Of a DNA stretch of 64,000 nucleotides, positions 21,502-29,788 are shown piece after piece. A program made the position numbers and the translations under genes. Where the stretch lies: NCBI RefSeq assembly GCF_023573145.1, contig NZ_CP097636.1, forward strand, positions 310,001 through 374,000, written 5' to 3'. Positions within the stretch are counted from its first letter, which is position 1. Every line of letters begins with the position of its first letter. A model generated the notes under the pieces. That model was given only the letters and a program-made list of their open reading frames with translations. It had not been told where the DNA came from and searched no databases. The DNA comes from Aquincola tertiaricarbonis. Its GTDB lineage: Bacteria > Pseudomonadota > Gammaproteobacteria > Burkholderiales > Burkholderiaceae_C.

Positions 21502-22542
21502 ATGGCCTTGATGGACTTCATCAAGAAACAGTTCATCGACATCATCGAGTGGACCGAGCAGCGCGACGGCGTGCTGGCCTGGCGCTTCCCGATGGCCGAC
21601 CGCGAGATCCAGAACGGCGCCTCGCTCACCGTGCGCGAATCGCAGCTGGCGATGTTCGTCGACCAGGGCCAGGTGGCTGACGTCTTCGGCCCCGGCATGC
21701 ACCGGCTGACCACGCAGACGCTGCCGGTGCTCACCTACCTGAAGAACTGGGACAAGCTGTTCCAGAGCCCGTTCAAGAGCGACGTTTACTTCTTCGCCAC
21801 GCGCCAGCAGCTCGACCGCCGCTGGGGCACCAGCCAGCCGGTGACCATCCGCGACAAGGACTTCGGCGCGGTGCGGCTGCGGGCCTTCGGCAACTACGCC
21901 TTCCACATCGCCGACCCCAAGCTGTTCCACACCCAGGTCTCGGGCACGCGCGACACCTACACGGTGGACGACCTGGACGGCCAGCTGCGCGGCCTGATGC
22001 TGCAGCACATCAGCGATGCGGTGGCCGGCAGCGGCATTCCCTTCCTCGACCTGGCGGCCAACCAGGTGGAGTTCGCGACCCAGCTGCGCGAAGCCACCGG
22101 CCCGGCCTTCGCGGCGCTGGGCCTGGCGCTGGACAGCGTGACGGTGCAGAACGTCTCGCTGCCCGAAGAACTGCAGAAGATCCTCGACCAGAAGATCGGC
22201 ATGGGCATGGTCGGCAACGACATGGGCAAGTTCATGCAGTACCAAACGGCGCAGTCGCTGCCCAAGTTCGCCGAAGGCGCGGCCGCGGGCGGCGGCGTGG
22301 TGGGCGACGCGATGGGCCTGGGCGCCGGTGTGGCGCTGGGCCAGGTGATGGCGCAGCAGCTGCAGCAGGGCCTGCAGCCGCAGGCGCCGGCCGCCGCGGC
22401 CGCCCATGCAGCTGCCGTGGGCGTCTCGCCCGACGAGGTGGTGGCCCTGCTGGACAAGCTGGGCGACCTCAAGGCCAAGGGCGTGCTCACCGACGAGGAA
22501 TTCAGCGCCAAGAAGGCCGAGCTGCTGAAGAAGCTGGTGTGA
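21502..22542 (+). CDS. SPFH/Band-7 domain protein with C-terminal SHOCT motif (YdjI-like)
   Basis: A 346-residue protein with no evident signal peptide. Residues of about 30-250 form an SPFH domain of the 'virion core protein-like' type (TVRESQLAMFVDQGQVADVF, FGPGMHRLTTQTLPVLTYLK). A Gly/Ala/Gln-rich linker follows, and the C-terminal 30 residues (LDKLGDLKAKGVLTDEEFSA...) are a SHOCT motif, often an oligomerisation or recruitment tail. The B. subtilis homologue YdjI works with zinc-ribbon partners to recruit PspA to stressed membranes. Here the next gene encodes such a zinc-ribbon protein, but no pspA is in the window. It is first in a five-gene operon. Confidence 0.87.
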   Translation: MALMDFIKKQFIDIIEWTEQRDGVLAWRFPMADREIQNGASLTVRESQLAMFVDQGQVADVFGPGMHRLTTQTLPVLTYLKNWDKLFQSPFKSDVYFFATRQQLDRRWGTSQPVTIRDKDFGAVRLRAFGNYAFHIADPKLFHTQVSGTRDTYTVDDLDGQLRGLMLQHISDAVAGSGIPFLDLAANQVEFATQLREATGPAFAALGLALDSVTVQNVSLPEELQKILDQKIGMGMVGNDMGKFMQYQTAQSLPKFAEGAAAGGGVVGDAMGLGAGVALGQVMAQQLQQGLQPQAPAAAAAHAAAVGVSPDEVVALLDKLGDLKAKGVLTDEEFSAKKAELLKKLV

Positions 22543-22561
22543 ACCCGCGCAGCACGGCCTG

Positions 22562-24151
22562 GTGACCCCCGCTCCGCAACGCGCCTGGCGCGCGGCGTGC
22601 CCGAACTGCGGCGCGCCGGTCGACTTTCAATCCGCGGCCTCGGCCAGCGCGGTGTGCAGCTACTGCCGCAGCACGCTGGTGCGCGATGGCGAGGCGCTGC
22701 GCCGCATCGGCCAGGCGGCCGAGCTGTTCGACGACCACTCGCCACTGCAGCTGGGCGCGGCCGGCCGCCTGCAGGGCGAGGCTTTCACGCTGGTGGGCCG
22801 GCTGCAGATGGCTTATGCCCAAGGCAGCTGGAACGAGTGGCATGCGCTGTTCGACAACGGCCGTTCGGGCTGGTTGAGCGAGGACAACGGCGGCTATGTG
22901 TTCGCCTTCGATGCGCCGCCGCCGGCCGATACGCCGCCGCCCGCGCAGCTGCAGCCCGGCCAGCGCCTGGCGCTGGGCGGCCAGGCCTGGGAGGTGGCTT
23001 CGGTGCAGCAGGTGCGGCTGCACACCGCCGAAGGTGAGCTCCCGAAACCGCCAGCGCTGGCCGCCCAGTTCACCGTGGCCGACCTGCGCAACACGCGCGA
23101 CGAGGTGGCCACCCTGGACGACATGGCCGCGCCCGCCCTGGGCTGGTCCATCGGCCGGCCGGTGCAGCTGGCGGCGCTGTCGCTCAGCGGCCTGGTGCAG
23201 GCCAGCGAGAAGACGCTGGCCGGCCGCAGCTTCGAGTGCCCGAACTGCGGCGCGCCGCTGCAGGCGCGGCTGGCCAGCACCCGCAGCATCGTCTGCGGCC
23301 AGTGCCAAGCGGTGGTCGATCTGTCGCAGGGCGTGGGCGCCGACCTGGCGCACTACAGCCAGGCCCAGCCCGAAGGTCATGCCGAGCCGCAGATTCCGCT
23401 GGGCAGCACCGGCACGCTCGCGCTGGGTGGCGAAGCGCTGCCCTGGCAGGTGGTGGGTTATGTGGAACGCGCCGAACTGCCCGACGACCCGGACGACGAG
23501 CAGGCCTTCTGGCGCGAATACCTGCTCTACCACCGCAGCGCCGGCTTCGCCTTCCTGGTGGATGCGGAAGACGGCTGGAGCTGGGCGCGCCCGATCACCG
23601 GTGTGCCCGAGCGGCAGGGCGAGCAGGTGCGCTGGCAGGGCGCCAGCTACCGGCCGCTGTACACCTACACCGGCACCGTGACCTATGTGCTGGGCGAGTT
23701 CTACTGGCGCCTGCAGCGCGACGAGCGCACCCGCAACACCGATTACCAGGGCGTGGGCGCGCAGGCGCGGCGCCGGCTCAACCGCGAGGCCACCGGCCCC
23801 GAAGTGACCTGGTCGGCCGGCGAGGCGCTGGAAGCCGCGGTGGTGGCGCGCGCCTTCGGCCTGCCCGACGACCGGCTGGCCGCGTTGCAGCGCGACAGCG
23901 CGCCGCTGCTGCAGTTCAGCGTCAAGAGCGGCGGCGGCCTGCTCAAGCCGCTGCTGATCTTCGCGCTGCTGGTGCTGCTGATCCTGCTGGTCACCCGCTG
24001 CGGCGGCGATGATTGCGACGATCTGCGCCGCACCTTCGGCGCGGCCAGCAACGAGTACCGCGAATGCCAGCGCTCGGGCGGCGCGACCGGCGGCCGCATC
24101 GGCGGCGGATCGTTCGGCGGCTTCAGCACCGGCGGTGGCGGCCACAAGTAG
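22562..24151 (+). CDS. DUF4178 protein with two zinc ribbons and a C-terminal membrane anchor
   Basis: A 529-residue protein. It has two C-x2-C...C-x2-C zinc ribbons: C13/C16/C32/C35, and a second with CPNCGAPL near residue 225. Each is followed by a DUF4178 unit (GSWNEWHALFDNGRSGWLS; QAFWREYLLYHRSAGFAFLV). One membrane helix near residue 465 (LLIFALLVLLILLV) precedes a Gly/Ser-rich tail. The arrangement suggests a cytoplasmic zinc-ribbon/beta-barrel region tethered to the inner membrane, acting with the SPFH protein encoded 19 bases upstream. Start is GTG at 22562 with a weak ribosome site. The molecular function is unknown. Confidence 0.82.
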   Translation: MTPAPQRAWRAACPNCGAPVDFQSAASASAVCSYCRSTLVRDGEALRRIGQAAELFDDHSPLQLGAAGRLQGEAFTLVGRLQMAYAQGSWNEWHALFDNGRSGWLSEDNGGYVFAFDAPPPADTPPPAQLQPGQRLALGGQAWEVASVQQVRLHTAEGELPKPPALAAQFTVADLRNTRDEVATLDDMAAPALGWSIGRPVQLAALSLSGLVQASEKTLAGRSFECPNCGAPLQARLASTRSIVCGQCQAVVDLSQGVGADLAHYSQAQPEGHAEPQIPLGSTGTLALGGEALPWQVVGYVERAELPDDPDDEQAFWREYLLYHRSAGFAFLVDAEDGWSWARPITGVPERQGEQVRWQGASYRPLYTYTGTVTYVLGEFYWRLQRDERTRNTDYQGVGAQARRRLNREATGPEVTWSAGEALEAAVVARAFGLPDDRLAALQRDSAPLLQFSVKSGGGLLKPLLIFALLVLLILLVTRCGGDDCDDLRRTFGAASNEYRECQRSGGATGGRIGGGSFGGFSTGGGGHK

Positions 24152-24167
24152 GCAAGAGGAGAACACG

Positions 24168-24392
24168 ATGATGGGTTTTGAATGGCTGCGGCCGGCGGCG
24201 GTGTTCGGCTCGCTGCTGTATGCGCTGATCGGTGTGGTGGTGTTCTGGGTGTGCTTCGTCATCATCGACAAGCTCACGCCCTACGACCTGTGGGCCGAGA
24301 TCGTCGAAAAGCGCAACACCGCGCTGGCCATCGTGGTGGGCGCGATGTGCATCGCCATCGGGCTCATCGTCTCGGCCGCGGTGCACGGCTAG
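24168..24392 (+). CDS. DUF350 small membrane protein
   Basis: A 74-residue protein of essentially two membrane helices (AVFGSLLYALIGVVVFWVCF and ALAIVVGAMCIAIGLIVSAA). They are joined by a loop with DKLTPYDLWAEIVEKRNTAL, the DUF350 signature with its conserved P-x-x-L and N-x-A. DUF350 proteins (YjfL-like) accompany PspA, SPFH and polyamine genes in many bacteria; their role is unknown. AGAGGAGAA precedes the ATG at 24168; a second ATG follows immediately. It sits between the DUF4178 gene (16 bases) and the aminopropyltransferase gene (4 bases), clearly in one operon. Confidence 0.85.
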   Translation: MMGFEWLRPAAVFGSLLYALIGVVVFWVCFVIIDKLTPYDLWAEIVEKRNTALAIVVGAMCIAIGLIVSAAVHG

Positions 24393-24396
24393 CGGC

Positions 24397-25968
24397 GTGA
24401 GCGCTTCCGCGCAGCCGGCGGCTGCAGCCCGCATCGCGCCGGCCGAGGTGGCCTTGCTGGCCTCGGTGTTCGTGGTGGCGGCCTGCGGCCTGGTGTACGA
24501 GCTGGCCGCAGGCGCGCTGGCCAGCTACCTGCTGGGCGACTCGGTGCTGCAGTTCTCCACCATCATCGGCAGCTACCTGTTCGCGATGGGCATCGGCTCT
24601 TGGCTGTCGCGCTTCGTCGAGCGGCAGCTGATCGCGCAGTTCCTGCGCATCGAGCTGCTGGTGGGCCTGGTCGGCGGCCTGATGCCGGCGGCCCTCTTCA
24701 TCGCGCACAGCGTGCTGCCGGCCTCGGCGCTGCTGCCCTTCCGGGTGCTGCTGTACGGCCTGGTGCTGCTGGTGGGCACGCTGGTGGGGCTGGAAATCCC
24801 GCTGGTCATGCGCATCCTCAAGCGGCACTTCAGCCCGCGCTATGCGCTGCGCGACCTGGTGTCGCAGGTGCTCACCTTCGACTACCTGGGCGCGCTGGTG
24901 GTGGCGCTGGCCTTTCCGCTGCTGTTCGTGCCGCAGCTGGGGCTGGTGCGCACGGGCCTGTTCTTCGGGCTGCTCAACACCGCGGTGGCGGTGTGGGCGC
25001 TGTGGCTGTTCCGTGGCGAGCTGCGGCGCCTGCGCGCCCATGCGGCCGCCTGCGTGGCGGTGGCCGGCGTGCTGCTGCTGGCCTGGGCGCAGGCCGACCG
25101 CATCAGCACCTGGGCCGAAGACCGGTTCTACGGCGACAGCGTGGTGCTGCGGTCCAGCAGTGCGTACCAGCGCATCGTGGTCACCTCCAGCACGGCCGGT
25201 GTGCGCCTCTTCCTCAACGGCAACCTGCAGTTCCATTCGCGCGACGAGTACCGCTACCACGAGGCGCTGGTGCACCCCGCGATGGCCGCGCACGGCGCGC
25301 CGCGGCGGGTGCTGGTGCTGGGCGGCGGCGACGGCCTGGCCGTGCGCGAGGTGCTCAGGTACCCCACGGTGGAGCAGGTCACGCTGGTGGAGCTGGACCC
25401 GCAGGTCACGCGCCTGTTTGCCGAGCAGCCGCTGCTGCGGGCGCTCAATGCCGACGCGCTGCACTCACCGCGGCTGCGCATCATCAACACCGATGCCTTC
25501 GGCTGGCTGGACCAGAGCCGCGAGGTGTTCGACGTCATCGTGGTCGACTTTCCCGACCCCACCAACTTTGCGCTGGGCAAGCTCTACACCACCAGCTTCT
25601 ACCAGCTGGTGGACCAGCACCTGGCCGCCGACGGTTATGCGGTGGTGCAGACCACCTCGCCGCTGGTGGCGCGCCGCAGCTTCTGGACGGTGGCCACCAC
25701 CATCGAGGCCACCGGCCTGGCCGCCACGCCGTACCACGCGCATGTGCCCAGCTTCGGCGAATGGGGCTTCATCATCGCCAGCCGCCGGCCCTGGCGCCAG
25801 CCGCAGGCGCTGCCGCCGGGGCTGCGCTTCCTGACGCTGGAAGGCCTGCCCGCGCTGATGCAGTTTCCGCCCGACATGGCGCGGGTGCCGGCCGAGCCCA
25901 ACCGGCTGTCCAACCAGTTGCTGGTGCACACCTTCGAGGAAGAATGGGGCCGCGTGCATCAGCCCTGA
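24397..25968 (+). CDS. Membrane-fused polyamine aminopropyltransferase (spermidine synthase-like)
   Basis: A 523-residue protein. Residues of about 15-230 hold some seven membrane helices (VALLASVFVVAACGLVYELA first). The C-terminal half is a spermidine-synthase-like methyltransferase fold with the cofactor motif VLVLGGGDGLAVREV near 309 and the catalytic-region segment VVDFPDPTNFALGKLYTTSF. The enzyme should move an aminopropyl group from decarboxylated S-adenosylmethionine to a diamine or another membrane-proximal amine. speD, which makes that donor, is encoded at 29785-30165. Start is GTG at 24397, four bases after the DUF350 stop. The acceptor is unknown; the membrane fusion suggests an envelope target (inference). 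Confidence 0.87.
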   Translation: MSASAQPAAAARIAPAEVALLASVFVVAACGLVYELAAGALASYLLGDSVLQFSTIIGSYLFAMGIGSWLSRFVERQLIAQFLRIELLVGLVGGLMPAALFIAHSVLPASALLPFRVLLYGLVLLVGTLVGLEIPLVMRILKRHFSPRYALRDLVSQVLTFDYLGALVVALAFPLLFVPQLGLVRTGLFFGLLNTAVAVWALWLFRGELRRLRAHAAACVAVAGVLLLAWAQADRISTWAEDRFYGDSVVLRSSSAYQRIVVTSSTAGVRLFLNGNLQFHSRDEYRYHEALVHPAMAAHGAPRRVLVLGGGDGLAVREVLRYPTVEQVTLVELDPQVTRLFAEQPLLRALNADALHSPRLRIINTDAFGWLDQSREVFDVIVVDFPDPTNFALGKLYTTSFYQLVDQHLAADGYAVVQTTSPLVARRSFWTVATTIEATGLAATPYHAHVPSFGEWGFIIASRRPWRQPQALPPGLRFLTLEGLPALMQFPPDMARVPAEPNRLSNQLLVHTFEEEWGRVHQP

Positions 25969-27575
25969 ACCGGCGGCGGTGGCTGCGTGGCATGGCTTCG
26001 GCCATGGCGCTGCCGGGCCTGGGAGCGGTGGGCGGCTGCGACAGCGGCGCGCCTCATGAGGGCTGGAAGGGCGGCTGGGTGGGCGCCAGCGCCGAGCGCG
26101 GCCACCGGCTGCGGCAGCTGCCCGCCACCGCACCTGTTGACGGCCCGCTGCGCCGCGCCCACGTGCTGGTGCTGGGCGGCGGTATCGCCGGCCTGGCCAC
26201 CGCCCGCGCGCTGCTGCAGCAGGGCGTGACCGACGTGCACCTGCTGGAGCTGGAAGACGAAGCCGGCGGCAACAGCCGTGGCCATGCAATGGGCGGCATG
26301 GCCTGCCCGCTGGGGGCGCACTACCTGCCGCTGCCCGGCCCGGCCGCGCCCGAGCTGCGGCAATGGCTGGAAGAACTGGGCCTGGCCCGCCAGCAGGCCG
26401 GCCGCACGGTGTATGACGAGCGCCACCTGTGCCACAGCCCGCAGGAGCGGCTTTTCATCGACGGCGCGTGGGTGGAAGGCCTGCTGCCGCCGGCCGAGGC
26501 GGGCTCGGCCACGCTGGCGCAGTACCGCCAGTTCGCGCAGGCGGTGCGGCAGGCGCAGCGCGAGCCGGGCTTTGCGATGCCCACGCTGGGTAGCCCCTGG
26601 ACCGCAGGGCATGCGACGCTGGATGCACAGACCTTCGCTGCCTGGCTGGCTGCCCAAGGTCTGCGCGACGAGCGCCTGCGCAGCTACCTCGACTACTGCT
26701 GCCGTGACGACTATGGCGCCGGCATCGGCAGCGTCTCGGCCTGGGCCGGGCTGCACTACTTCGCCAGCCGCCATGGCTTTCATGCGCCCGGCGACGACCA
26801 TGAGCCCGAGCCGGTGCTCACCTGGCCCGAAGGCAATGCCTGGCTGGCGCGCCGGCTGGCGCGACCGCTGGGCGCCGACCGACTGCACACCGGCTGCCTG
26901 GCGCTGCAGGTGCAGGCTGGCCGCCACGAGGTGACGGTGCAGGCCTGGAACGCCCGCACCGACCGGCCCGAGCGCTGGGTGGCGCCCCAGGTGGTGATGG
27001 CGATGCCGCTGTTCATCGCGAAGCGCCTGCTGGCCACGGCGCCACCCGCGTTGGCGCCGGCGGTGGCCACGCTGCGCCATGCGCCCTGGCTGGTGGCCAA
27101 CCTGCAGCTGCGCGCGCCGCTGCTGCAGCGCATCGGCGCCGCGCCGGCCTGGGACAACGTGCTGCACGGCAGCCGCATGCTGGGCTATGTGGATGCGATG
27201 CACCAGACGCTGCGGCCCGAGCCGGGGCCCACCGTGCTCACCGCCTACTGGGCGCTGCCCGAGGCCGAACGCGGCGCGCTGCTGTCACGCCCCTGGCAGG
27301 CCTGGGCGCAGCCGGTGGTGGACGAACTGGCCGCCGTGCACCCCGACCTGCCGGCCAAGCTGCTGCGGGTGGACCTGACGCGCCACGGCCATGCGATGGC
27401 CGTTCCCGCCCCCGGCGTGCGCGGCCATCCGGCGCTGCAGGCGCTGGGCCAGCCCGGCGCCGGCGTGCCCGGCGGCCGCGTGCACTTCGTGCATGCCGAC
27501 CTGTCGGGCTATTCGGTGTTTGAAGAGGCCTTCACCCGCGGCACGCGGATGGGGCGTGCGCTGGGTGGGGCTTAG
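25944..27575 (+). CDS. FAD-dependent amine oxidase-like protein with Tat-type lipoprotein signal
   Basis: A 543-residue flavoprotein. The mature part begins with the FAD motif VLVLGGGIAGLATARALLQQ near residue 75, followed by ELEDEAGGNSRG. Its C-terminus (HADLSGYSVFEEAF) resembles the flavin-binding end of monoamine and polyamine oxidases. The N-terminus has a twin-arginine motif (NRRRWLRG), a short hydrophobic core and a lipobox ending VGGC, so it is probably folded with FAD, exported by Tat and lipid-anchored. The ATG at 25944, after GAGGAAGA, overlaps the aminopropyltransferase gene by 25 bases; a CTG start at 25965 would fit only a CTGA overlap. The substrate is unknown, but the operon suggests a polyamine-type amine. 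Confidence 0.82.
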   Translation: MGPRASALNRRRWLRGMASAMALPGLGAVGGCDSGAPHEGWKGGWVGASAERGHRLRQLPATAPVDGPLRRAHVLVLGGGIAGLATARALLQQGVTDVHLLELEDEAGGNSRGHAMGGMACPLGAHYLPLPGPAAPELRQWLEELGLARQQAGRTVYDERHLCHSPQERLFIDGAWVEGLLPPAEAGSATLAQYRQFAQAVRQAQREPGFAMPTLGSPWTAGHATLDAQTFAAWLAAQGLRDERLRSYLDYCCRDDYGAGIGSVSAWAGLHYFASRHGFHAPGDDHEPEPVLTWPEGNAWLARRLARPLGADRLHTGCLALQVQAGRHEVTVQAWNARTDRPERWVAPQVVMAMPLFIAKRLLATAPPALAPAVATLRHAPWLVANLQLRAPLLQRIGAAPAWDNVLHGSRMLGYVDAMHQTLRPEPGPTVLTAYWALPEAERGALLSRPWQAWAQPVVDELAAVHPDLPAKLLRVDLTRHGHAMAVPAPGVRGHPALQALGQPGAGVPGGRVHFVHADLSGYSVFEEAFTRGTRMGRALGGA

Positions 27576-29032
27576 TCCAGAGAGGAGAACCCGCTGCGCC
27601 GGTCGCGCTCTCGCCTGGCGTAGAAGCTGCGCTTGGACTCGTACATCGCCTGGTCGGCTTCGTGGATCACCGCTTCCAGCCGCGCGCCATGCTGGCCGGT
27701 GGCCATGCCCAGCGACAGGTGCAGCGGTGCGCTGGCGTGGTACTGGTTGTTCAGCGCCAGCAGGTCGCGCAGCTGTTCGATCACGCGCTGGCCGCCACGC
27801 TCGTCCACGCCCGGCAGCAGCAGTGCGAACTCGTCGCCGCCGATGCGCGAGGCGCTCATCGAGCCTTCCACCACCTTGCCCAGCACTTCGCCGGTGCGGC
27901 GCAGCAGCGCATCGCCGGCCGCATGGCCGCCGCGGTCGTTGGCGGCCTTCAGGCCGTTCAGGTCCACCATCACCACCGTCACCGGCCAGGGGCCACGGCG
28001 TTCCAGCCGCTGCAGCTCCTCGATGAAATAGGCGCGGTTGGCCAGGCCGGTCAGCACGTCGTGGCGGCCCAGGTATTCCAGGTAAGCCTCGGCCTTGCGG
28101 CGGGCGGTGATGTCGGTCAGCGAGATCAGCACCTGGTCCCAGCGCGCCTCATGCCCCGGCAGCACCGAGAACTGCAGGTACACATGCAGCTTGTCGCCGT
28201 TGAGCGCGTAGTTCACCACCTCGCGCTGGTGGCTGGTGCGGCCTTCCCACAGGTCCACCAGCTGCTCGGTGAAGTTGGCCCGCATCTCGCCGCGGAACAC
28301 GGTGTCCAGCTGGTTGAGCAGCGTGCGCTTGTCGGGCGCCTGGAACATGGCCAGCGTCTGACGGTTGACGTCCAGCACGCGGATCTCGCGCATGCAGCGG
28401 TCCACGAACTCGGGGTGCACGTCCAGGAACACGCGAAAGTCTTCGATGCCCTTGGCGCGCACCTCGTCCAGCAGGCGGCGGATGCTGCTGAAGTCCTCCA
28501 CCCACAGCGACACCGGCGAATGCTCGAACAGGCCGCGCGCATGGCCTTCGCTGGCGCGCAGCGCGCGTTCGATGCGGGCCTGCTCGGTCACGTCGTCGAT
28601 GGCGATCAGCACCCGGCTCCAGTCATGCTCATGGCCGGGCAGCACCGTGGCCTGCAGCGTGATGGCCAGGCGCCGGCCGTCCAGGCTGTAGTTCACGGTG
28701 CGGCTGCTGAACTGCAGCTCGCCGTCCCACAGCTGGGCCAGTTCCTCGACGTGCTGGTCCAGCATGTCGTCGCGGAACACCTCGTGCAGGTTGGCCTTCA
28801 GGTGCTCAAAGCTGCTGGCGCCGAACAGGCTGAGCGTGCGCCGGTTCACCTGCAGCAGCTGGATGCACTGGGCGCATTCGGCCACCCGCGTGGGATCGGC
28901 GCGCAGCCAGCTGCGCAGGTCGGTCACGCCTTCGGCGCGCCAGCGGGCGAACAGCGGCTTCAGGCCCGAGTAATCCTCCAGCCACAGCGACACCGGGGCC
29001 AGTTCGAACATTTCCGCGTAGACGTCGGGCAA
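27572..29032 (-). CDS. Diguanylate cyclase with two PAS-like domains (PAS–PAS–GGDEF)
   Basis: A 486-residue cytoplasmic protein without membrane helices. Two homologous sensory domains are visible, from residue 9 (FELAPVSLWLEDYSGL) and about 168 (FEHSPVSLWVEDFSSI). Each runs on into a conserved VNRRTLSLF or VNRQTLAMF stretch. They are followed by a GGDEF domain with an intact RIGGDEFALLLPG site near 415, so it should make cyclic-di-GMP. The usual RxxD inhibitory site five residues before GGDEF is absent. The start is probably TTG at 29032; ATG at 29011 is the alternative. It lies 63 bases after murU and overlaps the convergent amine oxidase gene by 4 bases. Confidence 0.9.
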   Translation of the reverse strand: MPDVYAEMFELAPVSLWLEDYSGLKPLFARWRAEGVTDLRSWLRADPTRVAECAQCIQLLQVNRRTLSLFGASSFEHLKANLHEVFRDDMLDQHVEELAQLWDGELQFSSRTVNYSLDGRRLAITLQATVLPGHEHDWSRVLIAIDDVTEQARIERALRASEGHARGLFEHSPVSLWVEDFSSIRRLLDEVRAKGIEDFRVFLDVHPEFVDRCMREIRVLDVNRQTLAMFQAPDKRTLLNQLDTVFRGEMRANFTEQLVDLWEGRTSHQREVVNYALNGDKLHVYLQFSVLPGHEARWDQVLISLTDITARRKAEAYLEYLGRHDVLTGLANRAYFIEELQRLERRGPWPVTVVMVDLNGLKAANDRGGHAAGDALLRRTGEVLGKVVEGSMSASRIGGDEFALLLPGVDERGGQRVIEQLRDLLALNNQYHASAPLHLSLGMATGQHGARLEAVIHEADQAMYESKRSFYARRERDRRSGFSSLD

Positions 29033-29063
29033 GAGGCTGCGCTCCAGGCAAGGAGAGGGGGCT

Positions 29064-29081
29064 GGGCATTCTGCTATGCCC
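29064..29081 (-). terminator. Small hairpin between murU and the cyclase gene
   Basis: GGGCAT (29064-29069) and ATGCCC (29076-29081) are perfect arms around a 6-base loop, 14 bases past the murU stop on the minus strand. No T-run follows, so it may attenuate or process the transcript rather than end it. Confidence 0.3.
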
Positions 29082-29095
29082 GACCGGGGGTTTGT

Positions 29096-29788
29096 TCAGC
29101 CTAAGGCAGCGAGCCGCTCGGGCGTGCCGACGTCGGTCCAGGGGCCGTCGTACAGCTCGGCCTGCAGCCGGCCTTCGGCGATGGCGGCGTCCAGCAGCGG
29201 CCGCAGTGCCATGCGCTGGCCCACCGGCACGCCGCTGAACATCGCGGCCCGGTACAGGCCGATGGACGACCAGGTGTAGCGCGGCTCACCATCGGCGGTG
29301 GCCAGCCCCTGGGCCGAAATGCCGAAGTCGCCCCGCGGGTGGTGCGGCGCATTGGGCACCAGCCACAGGTGGGCCGATGCCGAGCCGGCCGCAAAGCGCT
29401 GCGCCGCCGCGCGGTCGAACACGAAGCCGGGCGTGAACACGTCGCCCGACACCACCCAGAACACGTCGTCCGGCCGCTCGGCCAGCCAGGGCAGGGCCTT
29501 GGCGATGCCACCGGCGGTTTCCAGCGCGCCGCCGTGGTCGCGGCCCTCACAGCTGTAGCGGATGGCCAGGCCCCAGCGGCTGCCGTCGCCCAGCGCGGCC
29601 GGAAACTGCGCTTCGAGCCAGGCGGTGTTGATCACCACCTCACGCACGCCGTCGCGGGCCAGGGCCTCCAGGTGCCATTCGATCAGCGGCTTGCCGCGCA
29701 CCGGCAGCAGCGGCTTGGGGGTGTGGTCGGTCAGCGGGCGCATGCGTTCGCCGCGGCCGGCGGCCAGGATCAGGGCCTTGAGGGTCAT
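29096..29788 (-). CDS. murU: N-acetylmuramate alpha-1-phosphate uridylyltransferase-like nucleotidyltransferase
   Basis: A 230-residue nucleotidyltransferase. The N-terminus ALILAAGRGERMRPLTDHTP, followed by KPLLPVRGKPLIEW, is the nucleotide-binding signature. FWVVSGDVF contains the metal-binding aspartate and GPWTDVGTPERL the C-terminal one. The length and lack of a hexapeptide or CTP domain match MurU, which turns recycled MurNAc-1-phosphate into UDP-MurNAc, bypassing de novo (fosfomycin-sensitive) synthesis. A mannose-1-phosphate guanylyltransferase-like role is the alternative; amgK is not in the window. ATG at 29788 overlaps the speD stop by ATGA, so the pair is coupled. Confidence 0.8.
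   Translation of the reverse strand: MTLKALILAAGRGERMRPLTDHTPKPLLPVRGKPLIEWHLEALARDGVREVVINTAWLEAQFPAALGDGSRWGLAIRYSCEGRDHGGALETAGGIAKALPWLAERPDDVFWVVSGDVFTPGFVFDRAAAQRFAAGSASAHLWLVPNAPHHPRGDFGISAQGLATADGEPRYTWSSIGLYRAAMFSGVPVGQRMALRPLLDAAIAEGRLQAELYDGPWTDVGTPERLAALG

Noticed and set aside
25965..25967. CTG start of the amine oxidase in a CTGA overlap
   Set aside because: An in-frame ATG at 25944 with GAGGAAGA just upstream exists and keeps the whole twin-arginine signal.
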